Assembly (NCBI GenBank): GCA_943328505.2
Contig: CALQAH020000001.1
Span: 1 to 64,000 of the forward strand
From: Rhizobium sp. Q54
GTDB taxonomy: Bacteria; Bacteroidota; Bacteroidia; Flavobacteriales; Flavobacteriaceae
Reading direction: 5' to 3'
Length of the DNA: 64,000 nucleotides
Position 1 is the first letter of the stretch, and each line of letters opens with the position of its first letter. Shown here in pieces: positions 27,556 to 37,228 of the stretch. The notes under the pieces are model-generated. The model was given only the letters and a program-made list of their open reading frames with translations. It ran no database searches and was not told where the DNA came from. A program made the position numbers and the translations under genes.

Positions 27556-28053
27556 ATGAAAAAAATAATTGTATTCCTTTTCATTTTTGGAATAAGTGCC
27601 ATAGTTTACTCTCAAGAAAAAGTAACTAAAGAGATCAACACGCTTCTTGATTCTTGGCACAAAGCAGCTGCAGAAGCCAGGTTTGATGACTATTTTAATG
27701 CGCTAACCGAAGATGCTGTTTTTATTGGAACTGATGCGACAGAAAACTGGGATAAAAAGGCATTTCAAACTTTTGCAAAACCTTATTTTGACAAGGGGAA
27801 AGCATGGAATTTCAAGTCACTCGAAAGACATGTTTTTTTTGCGAAAGACAATAAAACGGTTTGGTTTGATGAATTGTTATCTACACAAATGAAAATTTGT
27901 CGTGGTTCTGGAGTTGTCGTAAAAGTAGGTAATGAATGGAAAATTCAACACTATGTTTTATCCATGACCATTCCAAACAACAATTCGGATGCCGTTGTGA
28001 AAATAAAATCACCAATTGAAGATGCAATAATCAACAAATTAAATGCAAAATAA
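27556..28053 (+). CDS. Secreted NTF2-like (SnoaL-type) protein
   Basis: The product has 165 residues with a signal peptide (ends AIVYSQ). The rest is a compact alpha+beta cone fold of the NTF2/SnoaL/DUF4440 kind: TLLDSWHKAAAEARFDDYFN, LTEDAVFIGTDATE, FAKPYFDKGKAW, and strands FFAKDNKTVWFDELL and GSGVVVKVGNEWKIQHYVLS. Bacteroidetes annotate this type as nuclear transport factor 2 family protein. No active-site assignment is possible. It is convergent with the next gene, 13 nt apart. Confidence 0.8.
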   Translation: MKKIIVFLFIFGISAIVYSQEKVTKEINTLLDSWHKAAAEARFDDYFNALTEDAVFIGTDATENWDKKAFQTFAKPYFDKGKAWNFKSLERHVFFAKDNKTVWFDELLSTQMKICRGSGVVVKVGNEWKIQHYVLSMTIPNNNSDAVVKIKSPIEDAIINKLNAK

Positions 28054-28066
28054 AAGTTGTTTCTGT

Positions 28067-28564
28067 TTATAAATTAAAGGAACAACCTATATTGAGTACA
28101 AATTGATTGTTGTAATATTCAAATCCATGTACATCAGAATCGTATCTTGCTAATGGCGCACCAGCTTCGGCAAACAATCCAAACCCTTCGGTAAAGAAAT
28201 AACGAAATCCTAAATGAGCACCAAAATTACGGGTGCTTAAATCCAATCCAGGGTAGATATCCATTTTTTTATCCAATTGAAAAACATTTCCTAAGTTGGC
28301 ATTGAAACGTGCTTTAATATCAGCTCGATCTTCAAATCTTGGTTTCGCATCATTAATATTATCAGCAGACAATAAATAGGTGGCAGTAAATCCGTATGAC
28401 ATATTTTCTCCAATTCCAAAATCAGCGGAAGCAGTGATTCCTGTTCCATGACTTTGCGTGTTTAGTCCAACTTGTCCTTTAATATCGCCTTTCCCTTTGT
28501 AGGCTTGTGCTTGTAATAATCCAACAGATACTAAAAGTACTAGTGTGAAGATCTTAGTTTTCAT
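28067..28564 (-). CDS. Small outer-membrane beta-barrel protein
   Basis: The product has 165 residues with a signal peptide (ends LLQAQA). The mature part alternates in short amphipathic strands (GDIKGQVGLNTQSHGTGITA, SYGFTATYLLS, FGAHLGFRYFFTEGFGLFAE) and ends in the OM-type CSFNL. The pattern fits an eight-stranded barrel; it resembles flavobacterial outer-membrane beta-barrel families without a role. A consensus -7 box (TACCTTTG on the minus strand, 28587-28594) lies 23 nt upstream of the ATG, so it has its own promoter. Confidence 0.75.
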   Translation of the reverse strand: MKTKIFTLVLLVSVGLLQAQAYKGKGDIKGQVGLNTQSHGTGITASADFGIGENMSYGFTATYLLSADNINDAKPRFEDRADIKARFNANLGNVFQLDKKMDIYPGLDLSTRNFGAHLGFRYFFTEGFGLFAEAGAPLARYDSDVHGFEYYNNQFVLNIGCSFNL

Positions 28565-28606
28565 TTGTTTTTTATTTTTAATGGCTCAAAGGTAAAGAGT
28601 TCTTTA

Positions 28607-29344
28607 TTAATTCCTTCCTTTTTCTAAAGGATATAACTCATTTAAAGGTTGGCTTTGCCAAAATTCTTTAGTATCAATATCCATTAGGGTTAATGGTCCA
28701 GTAAATGCGGCACCAGTATCTATATTCCAAACACATGCTTTTTGAATTGGTAGTATTTCACCTATTCGAGTTACAGGTGTGTGGCCAATATAAATTTCGG
28801 TATATAATTTGAGTCGTTTTGGATAGTAAACACTTTCTTTAGGTATTGAAGTATTCAATGCTAATGCAGTTTCCCAAAGCGTTCGATCCCAATACAATAA
28901 TTTTGGGAAATACTCAAAAGTAACACCATTCATATTGGTAAAACCGGCGTGTACAAACAATCTGTTTTGACTATCGAGATAATAATTTTGTAACGATTCT
29001 AGAAACGCAATATGAATTTTTTTAGTGGCATCGGAAACTTTAGAATAGGACAAAACTGTAGCTTTGCCGCCATGTTGGAACCACATTCCTTCATCGATAT
29101 TCTCATTGTCATTAGTCAGCCAATCCAAAAGCAATTCGTCATGATTTCCTCTTATAAAAATACAAGATTGCTTTTTGCTTAAAGCAATTAAATAATCAAT
29201 AACTTGTGGTGATTCGCTCCAACCATCAACATAATCTCCAAGAAAAATCAAAGTGTCAGTTGTAGAAACATTTGCGCGATCTATGATTTGTTCCAAAGCA
29301 CGCAAACCACCATGTATGTCTCCAATGACAAGTGTTCTTTTCAT
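28607..29344 (-). CDS. Serine/threonine-phosphatase-like metallophosphoesterase
   Basis: The product has 245 residues with the full PPP/calcineurin-like metal set: GDIHGGLRAL, LGDYVDGWSESP, FIRGNHDELLLD, LFVHAGFT and YIGHTPVTRIGE. It is cytosolic (no signal). Close relatives in bacteria are protein phosphatase-like enzymes or Ap4A hydrolase-like proteins; the substrate cannot be fixed from sequence. It is 31 nt downstream of pepP in the same direction and may be co-transcribed. Confidence 0.9.
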   Translation of the reverse strand: MKRTLVIGDIHGGLRALEQIIDRANVSTTDTLIFLGDYVDGWSESPQVIDYLIALSKKQSCIFIRGNHDELLLDWLTNDNENIDEGMWFQHGGKATVLSYSKVSDATKKIHIAFLESLQNYYLDSQNRLFVHAGFTNMNGVTFEYFPKLLYWDRTLWETALALNTSIPKESVYYPKRLKLYTEIYIGHTPVTRIGEILPIQKACVWNIDTGAAFTGPLTLMDIDTKEFWQSQPLNELYPLEKGRN

Positions 29345-29375
29345 TTATAGCGTTTTCAATTGAGTTTTTTTAAAA

Positions 29376-30668
29376 CTAAGAATTCATTATCGACTCAATT
29401 TCCTCCACTTCAATAGGAATATTGCGCATTAAGTTAAACGGTTCTCCTTTTTCTTGAACAACAACATTATCTTCTAATCGAATACCAAATCCTTCGGCTG
29501 GAATATAAATTCCTGGTTCTACAGTGAAAACCATATTGGCTTGCATGGGTTCGTGCAACAATCCATAATCATGGGTGTCTAAGCCCATGTGGTGGGACGT
29601 TCCATGCATGAAATATTTTTTATAGGCTGGCCAATCGGGGTTTTCATTTTGTACATCGGCTTTGTCAAGCAATCCCAAACTCTGTAATTCTGAGGTCATT
29701 ATTTTCCCAACTTCCACTTGATAGGGTTTCCATAACGTACCTGGAGTTAGCATTTTTGTAGCTTCGTTTTTAACATGTAATACGGCATTGTAAACCGCTT
29801 TTTGTCGATCGGTAAATCGCCCTGAAACAGGAACCATTCGAGTCATATCACTTGAGTAATTGGCATATTCTGCACCAACATCTAGTAGAATCAAATCGCC
29901 AGCTTTGCACTGCAAATTGTTTTCAATGTAATGTAAAACGTTTGCACTATTTCCCGAAGCAATGATTGGCGTATATGCAAATCCTTTAGAACGATTTCTT
30001 AAAAATTCGTGAGCAAATTCGGCTTCAATTTCATATTCCATGACGTTGGGTTTCACAAAATTTAAAACCCTGCGATATCCTTTTTCAGTAATAGAACAGG
30101 CATTTTGTATTAAATCCAATTCTTCACTTTCTTTAATAGAGCGAAGGCGTTGCAAAATAGGATTTGATTTTTCAACCTTGTGTGCCGGATAATTGTCTTT
30201 CCACCATTTTACAAAACGGGCTTCACGTGTTTCAGTTTCAACCGCAGCTCTGTAATGTTCGTTAGTATTGATGTACATGGTTTCAGAGTATGCCATGATT
30301 TCTTTCAATGTTTTATGAAAATCTTGTAACCAAATCACACTTTTTATTCCAGAAACTTCATAGGCGCGTTCTTTAGTAAGTTTTTCTCCTTCCCAAATGG
30401 CTATGTGTTCGTTGGTTTCTTTTAAGAAAAGAATTTCTTTTAAATGCTCATAAGGCGCATCGGGAAAAAGCAACAAGATGCTTTCCTCTTGATCAACCCC
30501 AGATAAATAAAAGATATCACGATGCTGCGCAAAAGGCAGTGTGCTATCGGCAGAAACGGGATAAATATCGTTGGAGTTAAAAACAGCAACACTGTTGGGT
30601 TTCATTTGAGAAACAAATTTTGCTCTATTTTTGATGTAAAGTTGACGGTCTATTGGATGATATTTCAT
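29376..30668 (-). CDS. pepP: Xaa-Pro aminopeptidase (M24B)
   Basis: The product has 430 residues from the ATG at 30668 (MKYHPIDRQLYIKNRAKF), the family's normal N-terminus; the longer frame to 30731 adds an unconserved stretch. The AMP_N domain is residues about 1-150. The pita-bread catalytic domain follows with dimetal ligands visible: LLDVGAEYANYSSDMTR (two Asp), GTSHHMGLDTHDYG (His), FTVEPGIYIP (Glu) and RLEDNVVV (Glu). It removes N-terminal residues preceding proline in the cytosol. Confidence 0.95.
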   Translation of the reverse strand: MKYHPIDRQLYIKNRAKFVSQMKPNSVAVFNSNDIYPVSADSTLPFAQHRDIFYLSGVDQEESILLLFPDAPYEHLKEILFLKETNEHIAIWEGEKLTKERAYEVSGIKSVIWLQDFHKTLKEIMAYSETMYINTNEHYRAAVETETREARFVKWWKDNYPAHKVEKSNPILQRLRSIKESEELDLIQNACSITEKGYRRVLNFVKPNVMEYEIEAEFAHEFLRNRSKGFAYTPIIASGNSANVLHYIENNLQCKAGDLILLDVGAEYANYSSDMTRMVPVSGRFTDRQKAVYNAVLHVKNEATKMLTPGTLWKPYQVEVGKIMTSELQSLGLLDKADVQNENPDWPAYKKYFMHGTSHHMGLDTHDYGLLHEPMQANMVFTVEPGIYIPAEGFGIRLEDNVVVQEKGEPFNLMRNIPIEVEEIESIMNS

Positions 30669-30783
30669 TTGAATGATTTTAAGAAATTCAAATTTAGAAA
30701 GTTTAAGAGCAAAATAAGTGTAATGACTCATAAAATTTTGTAAAATGATTCAGATTAACTAATTTTCGAGACATTTATCTACT

Positions 30784-31638
30784 ATGAAAACAAATACAAT
30801 AGTACTTTTTACATTATTTTTTTCAATTATTGGGTTTTCACAAAACAAAATGCCCTACCAACTATTTGATAAAAACGGAAAGAAAACGTGTTATAAAAAA
30901 TTAATTAAAGCTTCTGAAAAAGCTACTATTGTTCTCTTTGGAGAATACCATAACAATAGTATTTCGCATTGGTTACAATTAGAATTCACTAAAGATATAG
31001 CCGAAAAAAAGTCAATAATTCTAGGTGCGGAAATGCTTGAATCCGATAATCAAAAACAATTGGACCAATATTTAAAAGGCGAAATGGATCAAAAAAAATT
31101 AGATTCAACTGCTCGTTTGTGGCCCAATTATAAAACGGACTACAAGCCATTAGTTGATTTTGCTAAAGAAAACCACATTCCATTTATAGCTACAAATATC
31201 CCAAGACGTTATGCCTCTATGGTTTCAAAAAAAGGATTTGAAGTACTGGAAACACTTACAGAGGAAGAGAAATCATGGATAGCTCCACAACCAATTCCAT
31301 TTGATCCCAATTTGCCTGGTTATGTTGAAATGATGAAAATGATGGGAGACCACACAAGTCCAAACATGCCAAAAGCACAAGCAAGTAAAGACGCTACGAT
31401 GGCTTATTTTATAAACAAAAATTTAAAAGGCGAGTCGGTTTTCATTCATTATAATGGAACTTTTCATTCGGATAATTTTGATGGAATTAATTGGTATTTA
31501 AAAAATTATAATCCAACTGTAAAAATAATTACCATTTCGACAGTGGAACAGAAAGACATATCAAAACTGGAAAAAGAAAATTATAATAAAGCAGACTTTA
31601 TTCTCGTTATAGATGAAGACGTAACAAAAACCCATTAA
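30784..31638 (+). CDS. ChaN-family (haem-binding/Tiki-like) exported protein
   Basis: The product has 284 residues with a signal peptide (ends IGFSQN) but no lipobox Cys. The ChaN/EreA-like domain is recognised by IVLFGEYHNNSISHWLQLEF, GAEMLESDNQKQLDQYL, PFIATNIPRRYASMV and SVFIHYNGTFHSDNFDG. ChaN of Campylobacter binds haem pairs and is iron-regulated; flavobacterial members are uncharacterised. The gene is 28 nt upstream of a lipoprotein gene in the same direction. Confidence 0.85.
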   Translation: MKTNTIVLFTLFFSIIGFSQNKMPYQLFDKNGKKTCYKKLIKASEKATIVLFGEYHNNSISHWLQLEFTKDIAEKKSIILGAEMLESDNQKQLDQYLKGEMDQKKLDSTARLWPNYKTDYKPLVDFAKENHIPFIATNIPRRYASMVSKKGFEVLETLTEEEKSWIAPQPIPFDPNLPGYVEMMKMMGDHTSPNMPKAQASKDATMAYFINKNLKGESVFIHYNGTFHSDNFDGINWYLKNYNPTVKIITISTVEQKDISKLEKENYNKADFILVIDEDVTKTH

Positions 31639-31665
31639 GGACGTCCTATCTTAAAACGTTGAATT

Positions 31666-32538
31666 ATGAAAAAATTAGTGGTGCTTCTAATTTTTATTAT
31701 TGCGGCAATTCCTTTTTTCTCTTGTGAAAATGAAGACGCAAGTGAGCCTATGTTAATTGTAAAATTTCAATTTGATGAAAATCAAGCGCGGTTAAATAAT
31801 TTAGGTCAACCCACTACCGTTCCTGCTGGAAACGCAGCACAATCACCTATTTTTAATGCAATTTCAGCACATTATATTGAAATGGCTCCCAATGCAAATA
31901 CACAATTGGGTGATGGAGAAATAATTTATCATGCTCCAGAAACCACTTTAGGAGGTTCAAATGCAATTGATTTTAGTCAAGCTAAAGTTGTTTCGGCAGG
32001 AGAAACATTTTTAAAAATCCCATTAAAAGATGTTCTTGCTGGTAATTATGAATGGCTTCGTGTTTCCTTATCGTATCAAAATTATGAAATCTCGATTCGT
32101 CATCAAAACTTAGATTATTCGGGGACTTTAGCAAGTTTTGTTGGATTTAACACGTATATCAATTCTTTTACAATTGGTAATAACATTTTTGATATTGACG
32201 GAAACAGAGCGCAAGGATATTGGGCCTTTGGGCTTAATAATCAACCGTATTCTTCTTCTGGACAAGCTCCTGCAGGTTCAACTACTGTTCCAAATCCAAT
32301 TGAAGCTACATCAGCGATACCAAGGAATTTAAATTCATGTGTTGTCACTGGAAAATTTACCAATAATTTAGTGATAACAGGAAATGAAACCAACGATGTT
32401 ATTGTAACGCTTTCTTTATCGGTTAATCATAGTTTTGAATGGCATGAAGTCGCGTCAGATGGAAAATATGAACCTTCAATTGGAGAAAATGTTGTTGACA
32501 TGGGATTACGTGGGTTGATCCCGTCCTATGTGAAATAG
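31666..32538 (+). CDS. Lipoprotein of unknown function
   Basis: The product has 290 residues. A lipoprotein signal ends IPFFSC (Cys20), followed by an acidic ENEDASEP linker. The body is all-beta in character (LIVKFQFDENQARLNNLG, HYIEMAPNANTQLGDGEIIY, WLRVSLSYQNYEISIRHQN, VIVTLSLSVNHSFEWHEV) and ends ENVVDMGLRGLIPSY. It is faintly reminiscent of MbnP-like periplasmic metal-pathway proteins but I cannot confirm that. The upstream neighbour is the ChaN-like gene, so a shared role in haem/metal handling is possible. Confidence 0.7.
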   Translation: MKKLVVLLIFIIAAIPFFSCENEDASEPMLIVKFQFDENQARLNNLGQPTTVPAGNAAQSPIFNAISAHYIEMAPNANTQLGDGEIIYHAPETTLGGSNAIDFSQAKVVSAGETFLKIPLKDVLAGNYEWLRVSLSYQNYEISIRHQNLDYSGTLASFVGFNTYINSFTIGNNIFDIDGNRAQGYWAFGLNNQPYSSSGQAPAGSTTVPNPIEATSAIPRNLNSCVVTGKFTNNLVITGNETNDVIVTLSLSVNHSFEWHEVASDGKYEPSIGENVVDMGLRGLIPSYVK

Positions 32539-32637
32539 TTTTGTTTAATTATTTTAATCAAAAACCTCCTTTTTTACAATAGAACTTCAACTATTGTTAC
32601 ACTCACTTTAAATTCATTATAAATTACAGCGAAAAGG

Positions 32638-32668
32638 TTGTAGTTCATATCAAATAACATTATTTTTG
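32638..32668 (+). promoter_or_regulatory. Promoter of sdhCAB
   Basis: TTG (32638-32640), 20 nt, TATTTTTG (32661-32668): both boxes match the flavobacterial consensus. The leader before the sdhC ATG (32700) would be about 28 nt. Confidence 0.7.
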
Positions 32669-32699
32669 TGTGATTTTTTAAAACAAATTATACAATCTT

Positions 32700-33557
32700 A
32701 TGGCAAAATCTGCACTTTTAAAGTCATCTTTAGCGAAGAAATATTGGATGGCTCTTACGGGTTTATTTTTATGCTTGTTTTTAGCAGGACATTTGGCTGG
32801 AAATCTCCAGTTAATTTTTAGTGACGCATTGCATTTTAATCAATATGCGTTATTTATGACCTCAAATCCAGCCGTAAAAATCCTTTCTTATTTAACGTAC
32901 ATTTCCATTCTTTTTCATGCTGTTGATGGAATTTTGTTAACCATTCAAAACATAAAAGCAAGACCAATTGGGTATGCAAAAACCAATCCTAGCGCCAACA
33001 GTAGTTTTTCTTCAAGAAACATGGCGGTTTTAGGAACATTAATTTTGGTTTTTATTGTTACGCACATGATCAGTTTTTGGGCAGTGATGCATTTTGATGA
33101 AAAAATGCCTTTGCAAACGATAAGTATTGAAGCAATGGGACAAAAACAAGATTTGTATTTAACAACAAATGAAGGTTATATTCCAACAAGTCAAGTCGCG
33201 AAAAACTATGAAGAAGCAATTAAAACTGGTGCGCCAACCTATATTGATAACAGAACAAGTTTCTTTAATACACAAGCCAAAGTTAAACTTAGTGAAGGTT
33301 ATAAAGATTTGCATAAAATAACGATAGCCTTTTTTAAAGATCCAAAATACGGTTTGATTTACACGATACTTTATGTTTTATCGATGCTAGTATTAGCATT
33401 TCATTTATTACATGGTTTCCAAAGCGCATTCCAAACGATGGGATTAAATAGTCCAAAATGGACACCAATAATTAAAGGTTTTGGAAAAGGATTTGCCATT
33501 ATTGTACCTTTATTGTTTGCTATAATTCCAGTTTATATCCACTTTTTTATAAAATAA
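32700..33557 (+). CDS. sdhC: Succinate dehydrogenase cytochrome b subunit
   Basis: The product has 285 residues with five hydrophobic helices and histidines placed for two haem b (AGHLAGNLQL, ILFHAVDGIL, IVTHMISFW, AFHLLHGFQSAFQ), as in the Bacteroidetes/epsilon-type di-haem subunit. It anchors SdhAB and passes electrons to quinone. The family is usually shorter, about 220-230 residues. The excess is a polar segment of roughly 75 residues (about 131-208) between helices three and four (MHFDEKMPLQTISIEAMG to SEGYKDLHKI). It is 18 nt upstream of sdhA in a clear operon. Confidence 0.93.
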   Translation: MAKSALLKSSLAKKYWMALTGLFLCLFLAGHLAGNLQLIFSDALHFNQYALFMTSNPAVKILSYLTYISILFHAVDGILLTIQNIKARPIGYAKTNPSANSSFSSRNMAVLGTLILVFIVTHMISFWAVMHFDEKMPLQTISIEAMGQKQDLYLTTNEGYIPTSQVAKNYEEAIKTGAPTYIDNRTSFFNTQAKVKLSEGYKDLHKITIAFFKDPKYGLIYTILYVLSMLVLAFHLLHGFQSAFQTMGLNSPKWTPIIKGFGKGFAIIVPLLFAIIPVYIHFFIK

Positions 33558-33575
33558 TCAACATCAGAATATATT

Positions 33576-35585
33576 ATGAAGTTAGATTCAAAAATACCAG
33601 AAGGTCCAATAGCTGAAAAATGGACCAACCATAAAAATCATTTAAAACTTGTTGCTCCAAACAACCGTCCTAAGATTGATGTAATTGTTGTTGGCACAGG
33701 TTTGGCGGGTGCTTCGGCTGCTGCTTCTTTGGGTGAAATGGGTTATAATGTAAAAGCATTTTGTTTTCAAGATTCGCCTCGTCGTGCACATTCTATTGCT
33801 GCACAAGGAGGAATTAATGCTGCCAAGAATTATCAAAATGACGGCGATAGCACCTATAGATTATTTTACGATACAATAAAAGGAGGCGATTACAGAGCGC
33901 GTGAAGCTAACGTACATCGTTTAGCGGAAGTGTCTTCCAATATTATTGACCAATGTGTAGCACAAGGCGTTCCTTTTGCTCGTGACTATGGCGGAATGTT
34001 AGACAATCGTTCGTTTGGTGGAACACAAGTACAACGTACTTTTTATGCTGCAGGACAAACAGGACAACAATTGCTTTTAGGAGCATATTCATCATTATCA
34101 AGGCAAATTGGTGTTGGTAATGTTGCAATGTACCACCGTCATGAAATGCTAGATTTAGTAAAAGTTGACGGAAAAGCACGTGGAATTATAGCTCGCAACT
34201 TGGTTACAGGTGAACTAGAAAGACATTCAGCTCATGCGGTGATTATTGCAACGGGTGGATATGGTAATGTATATTTCCTTTCTACCAATGCAATGGGAAG
34301 CAATGTAACTGCGGGTTGGAAAATTCATAAACAAGGCGCTTTATTTGCGAACCCATGTTTTGTGCAAATTCACCCAACGTGTATTCCTGTTCATGGTACC
34401 AATCAAGCAAAACTGACATTAATGTCGGAATCACTTAGAAACTCAGGACGTATTTGGGTGCCTAAGAAAAAAGAAGATGCACAAGCGATTCGTGAAGGAA
34501 AACTAAAAGCATCTCAAATAGCAGAAGAGGATCGAGATTATTATTTGGAAAGAAAATACCCGTCTTATGGAAATTTAGCTCCTCGAGATATTTCATCTAG
34601 AGCAGCGAAAGAGGTTTGTGATGCGGGACACGGAATTGAAGCTAACGATACCAATGAAGGAGTTTACTTGGATTTTTCATCAGAAATTCAAAATAAAGGA
34701 CGTCAATCTGCTTATGCAAAAGGGAATCATAACCCAACTCCTGAAGAAGTAACTACCATGGGAAAACAATGGCTGGAAGAAAAATACGGTAATTTATTCG
34801 CTATGTACGAAAAAATTACCGACGAGAATCCATATGAAACACCTATGAAAATTTATCCAGCGGTTCATTATACAATGGGTGGCGTTTGGGTGGATTATAA
34901 TTTACAATCTACAATTCCTGGATGTTTTGTAGCGGGGGAAGCTAACTTCTCTGACCACGGCGCAAACCGGCTAGGTGCTTCTGCCTTAATGCAAGGTTTA
35001 GCTGACGGTTATTTTGTCTTACCGTATACCGTATCTAACTATTTAGCCGAGGAAATTCGAACTGGTGCAATCGCTACCGATACTCCCGAATTTGCAGAAG
35101 CCGAAAACCGTGTGAAAGAAACCATCAATAAATTCCTTACCAATAACGGTTCAAAAACAGTCGATCATTTTCACAAACGTTTAGGATTAATAATGTGGAA
35201 TAAAGTTGGTATGGGTAGAAATGCAGCGGGTTTAAAAGAAGCTGTTGCAGAAATCGCTGCTTTAAAAGAAGAATTTAATAGAGATGTTTATGTGCCAGGA
35301 AGTGCAGATGAATTGAATCCAGAGTTAGAAAAAGCACTTCGAGTTGCCGATTTTATTGATTTGGGACAATTAATGGCAATGGATGCATTGCAAAGAAATG
35401 AATCTTGTGGTGGTCACTTCAGAGAAGAATACCAAGACAGTGAAGGAGAAACCCTTCGTGATGATGAAAATTTCTCATTCGTAAGTGCATGGGAATATAT
35501 GGGTGACGACATTAGTAAGTCGGTACTTAATAAAGAAGATTTGAAATACGAGTTTATAAAAATTGCAGCTAGAAATTACAAATAA
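33576..35585 (+). CDS. sdhA: Succinate dehydrogenase flavoprotein subunit
   Basis: The product has 669 residues. FAD-binding Rossmann motif [20 protein letters not shown], covalent-flavin region [20 protein letters not shown], and active-site segments [27 protein letters not shown] and [14 protein letters not shown]. It oxidises succinate to fumarate (or the reverse) at the cytoplasmic face of the membrane. The long form with an N-terminal extension is typical of the Bacteroidetes complex II. Next gene sdhB starts 7 nt downstream. Confidence 0.97.
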   Translation: MKLDSKIPEGPIAEKWTNHKNHLKLVAPNNRPKIDVIVVGTGLAGASAAASLGEMGYNVKAFCFQDSPRRAHSIAAQGGINAAKNYQNDGDSTYRLFYDTIKGGDYRAREANVHRLAEVSSNIIDQCVAQGVPFARDYGGMLDNRSFGGTQVQRTFYAAGQTGQQLLLGAYSSLSRQIGVGNVAMYHRHEMLDLVKVDGKARGIIARNLVTGELERHSAHAVIIATGGYGNVYFLSTNAMGSNVTAGWKIHKQGALFANPCFVQIHPTCIPVHGTNQAKLTLMSESLRNSGRIWVPKKKEDAQAIREGKLKASQIAEEDRDYYLERKYPSYGNLAPRDISSRAAKEVCDAGHGIEANDTNEGVYLDFSSEIQNKGRQSAYAKGNHNPTPEEVTTMGKQWLEEKYGNLFAMYEKITDENPYETPMKIYPAVHYTMGGVWVDYNLQSTIPGCFVAGEANFSDHGANRLGASALMQGLADGYFVLPYTVSNYLAEEIRTGAIATDTPEFAEAENRVKETINKFLTNNGSKTVDHFHKRLGLIMWNKVGMGRNAAGLKEAVAEIAALKEEFNRDVYVPGSADELNPELEKALRVADFIDLGQLMAMDALQRNESCGGHFREEYQDSEGETLRDDENFSFVSAWEYMGDDISKSVLNKEDLKYEFIKIAARNYK

Positions 35586-35592
35586 TAAAATT

Positions 35593-36354
35593 ATGTCTTC
35601 AGCAAAAAATATCAATATCAACCTAAAAATTTGGCGTCAAAAAAACGCTAAAGCAAAAGGGAGCATGGAAACTTATAAATTAGATAATGTTTCTACTGCA
35701 AGTTCATTTTTGGAAATGTTAGACCAATTGAACGAAGAGTTAATCACAACAAAACAAGAGCCGGTTGCTTTCGACCATGATTGTCGCGAAGGAATATGCG
35801 GAATGTGTTCTTTGTATATCAATGGTAGAGCTCATGGTCCAGATACAGGTACTACAACCTGTCAGTTGCACATGAGAAAATTTAATGATGGTGATACCAT
35901 TTTTATTGAACCTTGGAGAAGTAAGGCCTTTCCAGTAGTAAAAGATTTAGTGGTAGACAGAAGTTCTTTCGATAGAATTCAACAAGCTGGTGGATTTGTT
36001 TCTGTTAATACTTCTGGAAGAACAATAGATGCCAATGCAACACCAATTCCAAAACACGATGCCGATAAAGCTTTTGAAGCAGCAGCATGTATCGGTTGTG
36101 GCGCTTGTGTTGCAACTTGTAAAAACGGTTCTGCTATGTTGTTTGTCGGTGCTAAAGTATCTCAATACGCATTATTGCCACAAGGAAAAGTTGAAGCTAC
36201 TGCAAGAGTTTTGAATATGGTTCGCCAAATGGATGAAGAAGGTTTTGGAAATTGTACCAATACCGGAGCTTGTGAAGTTGAATGTCCAAAAGGAATTTCT
36301 TTAGAAAATATCGCTCGAATGAATAGAGAATATTTAAAAGCAAGTATAAAATAA
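35593..36354 (+). CDS. sdhB: Succinate dehydrogenase iron-sulfur subunit
   Basis: The product has 253 residues from the ATG at 35593 ([19 protein letters not shown]); the longer frame overlapping sdhA is not needed. Cluster ligands: [17 protein letters not shown] and TTTCQLHM for [2Fe-2S], [20 protein letters not shown] for a second cluster, and [20 protein letters not shown] for the third. It relays electrons from SdhA to the SdhC haems. It is the last gene of sdhCAB, followed by a strong terminator. Confidence 0.97.
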   Translation: MSSAKNININLKIWRQKNAKAKGSMETYKLDNVSTASSFLEMLDQLNEELITTKQEPVAFDHDCREGICGMCSLYINGRAHGPDTGTTTCQLHMRKFNDGDTIFIEPWRSKAFPVVKDLVVDRSSFDRIQQAGGFVSVNTSGRTIDANATPIPKHDADKAFEAAACIGCGACVATCKNGSAMLFVGAKVSQYALLPQGKVEATARVLNMVRQMDEEGFGNCTNTGACEVECPKGISLENIARMNREYLKASIK

Positions 36355-36373
36355 ATAGAATTTTATCTTTAGT

Positions 36374-36409
36374 AAAACACTTTTAAGAACTAATTCTTAA
36401 AAGTGTTTT
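36374..36409 (+). terminator. Intrinsic terminator after sdhB
   Basis: A perfect 16-bp stem (AAAACACTTTTAAGAA / TTCTTAAAAGTGTTTT), loop CTAA, T-rich tail, 19 nt after the stop codon. Confidence 0.88.
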
Positions 36410-36551
36410 TTATTTAATAGCAACGGATTGTCATATTTTAAGCTAAGTAAAAACTTATAAAACTTACAAATTATCAACACGAAAACGTTTTCGCTATTGC
36501 CATTATTTTCATGAATAAACAGGCGTTTTAATAAATGGTTATATTTATTTT

Positions 36552-37022
36552 ATGCTACCATTACCTTTAAATCAAAGAATAAAGAAACATTTAAAATCAA
36601 TTTTGATTTTCACAGTTATGTTTTTTATTTTTCAATTAGGTCATACGCAAGTAGGAATTAATACAATTGTCCCACAAAGTACTTTAGATATTAATGGAAA
36701 CCTCTCCTTAAAAGTTGTAAGTTTAAATGGAGGTCCAAGTGGAAGTTGGACTACAATAAATGATGGAATATATGTTTCATTAATTCCTTCAGGGTTAAAT
36801 GTAGAATTCGCATTACCTGATCCAACTACAGTTCCAGGAAGAATGTATTACATTAGAAATATAACCGATTTTGATACGGCAAAATTATTTACACAAGGCG
36901 GAAAACTACTTTTTCCAAAAGATTCTAAAACAGGCGTTAATCCTTTATTAATGCCTCCAGATGCTCAAAACAAATCGGTAATTGTTGTTAGTGATGGATC
37001 AAATTGGACGTATTATAATTAA
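36552..37022 (+). CDS. Small secreted protein with QVGINTxxPQSTLDINGNLSL start motif
   Basis: The product has 156 residues. After a charged N-terminus a hydrophobic signal (about residues 18-33) ends FQLGHTQ, and the mature protein begins VGINTIVPQSTLDINGNLSL. That opening is recurrent at the start of Bacteroidetes surface/tail-fibre-like proteins. The remainder is beta-rich (WTTINDGIYVSLIPSG, RMYYIRNITDFDTAKLFTQG, VIVVSDGSNWTYYN) with no sorting domain. Function unknown. It stands alone between the sdh terminator and the palindromic element at 37027-37208. Confidence 0.65.
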   Translation: MLPLPLNQRIKKHLKSILIFTVMFFIFQLGHTQVGINTIVPQSTLDINGNLSLKVVSLNGGPSGSWTTINDGIYVSLIPSGLNVEFALPDPTTVPGRMYYIRNITDFDTAKLFTQGGKLLFPKDSKTGVNPLLMPPDAQNKSVIVVSDGSNWTYYN

Positions 37023-37026
37023 TAAT

Positions 37027-37208
37027 ACCCGTTGGGTGTAATTAATGAAAATCTATTAGTACTGCATTTTTTGCTTGAAATTTATATCCAATTAGAACAA
37101 AAATGTCAGTCTGAGCTTGTCGAAGACATTAAAAAGGATACATTTCGACAAGCTCAATGTTACAATTTAGTATAAATTAGCCATAAAAAATAATTACACC
37201 CAACGGGT
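37027..37208. mobile_element. MITE-like element, 182 bp with perfect 18-bp terminal inverted repeats
   Basis: Ends are ACCCGTTGGGTGTAATTA (37027-37044) and its exact reverse complement (37191-37208). The interior encodes nothing but has a nested 12-bp inverted repeat GAGCTTGTCGAA (37113-37124) / TTCGACAAGCTC (37144-37155). The element fills the space between two convergent genes (stops at 37022 and 37229). No target-site duplication is evident right outside the arms. Confidence 0.6.
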
Positions 37209-37228
37209 TTAAAAATTTATTTTTCAAT

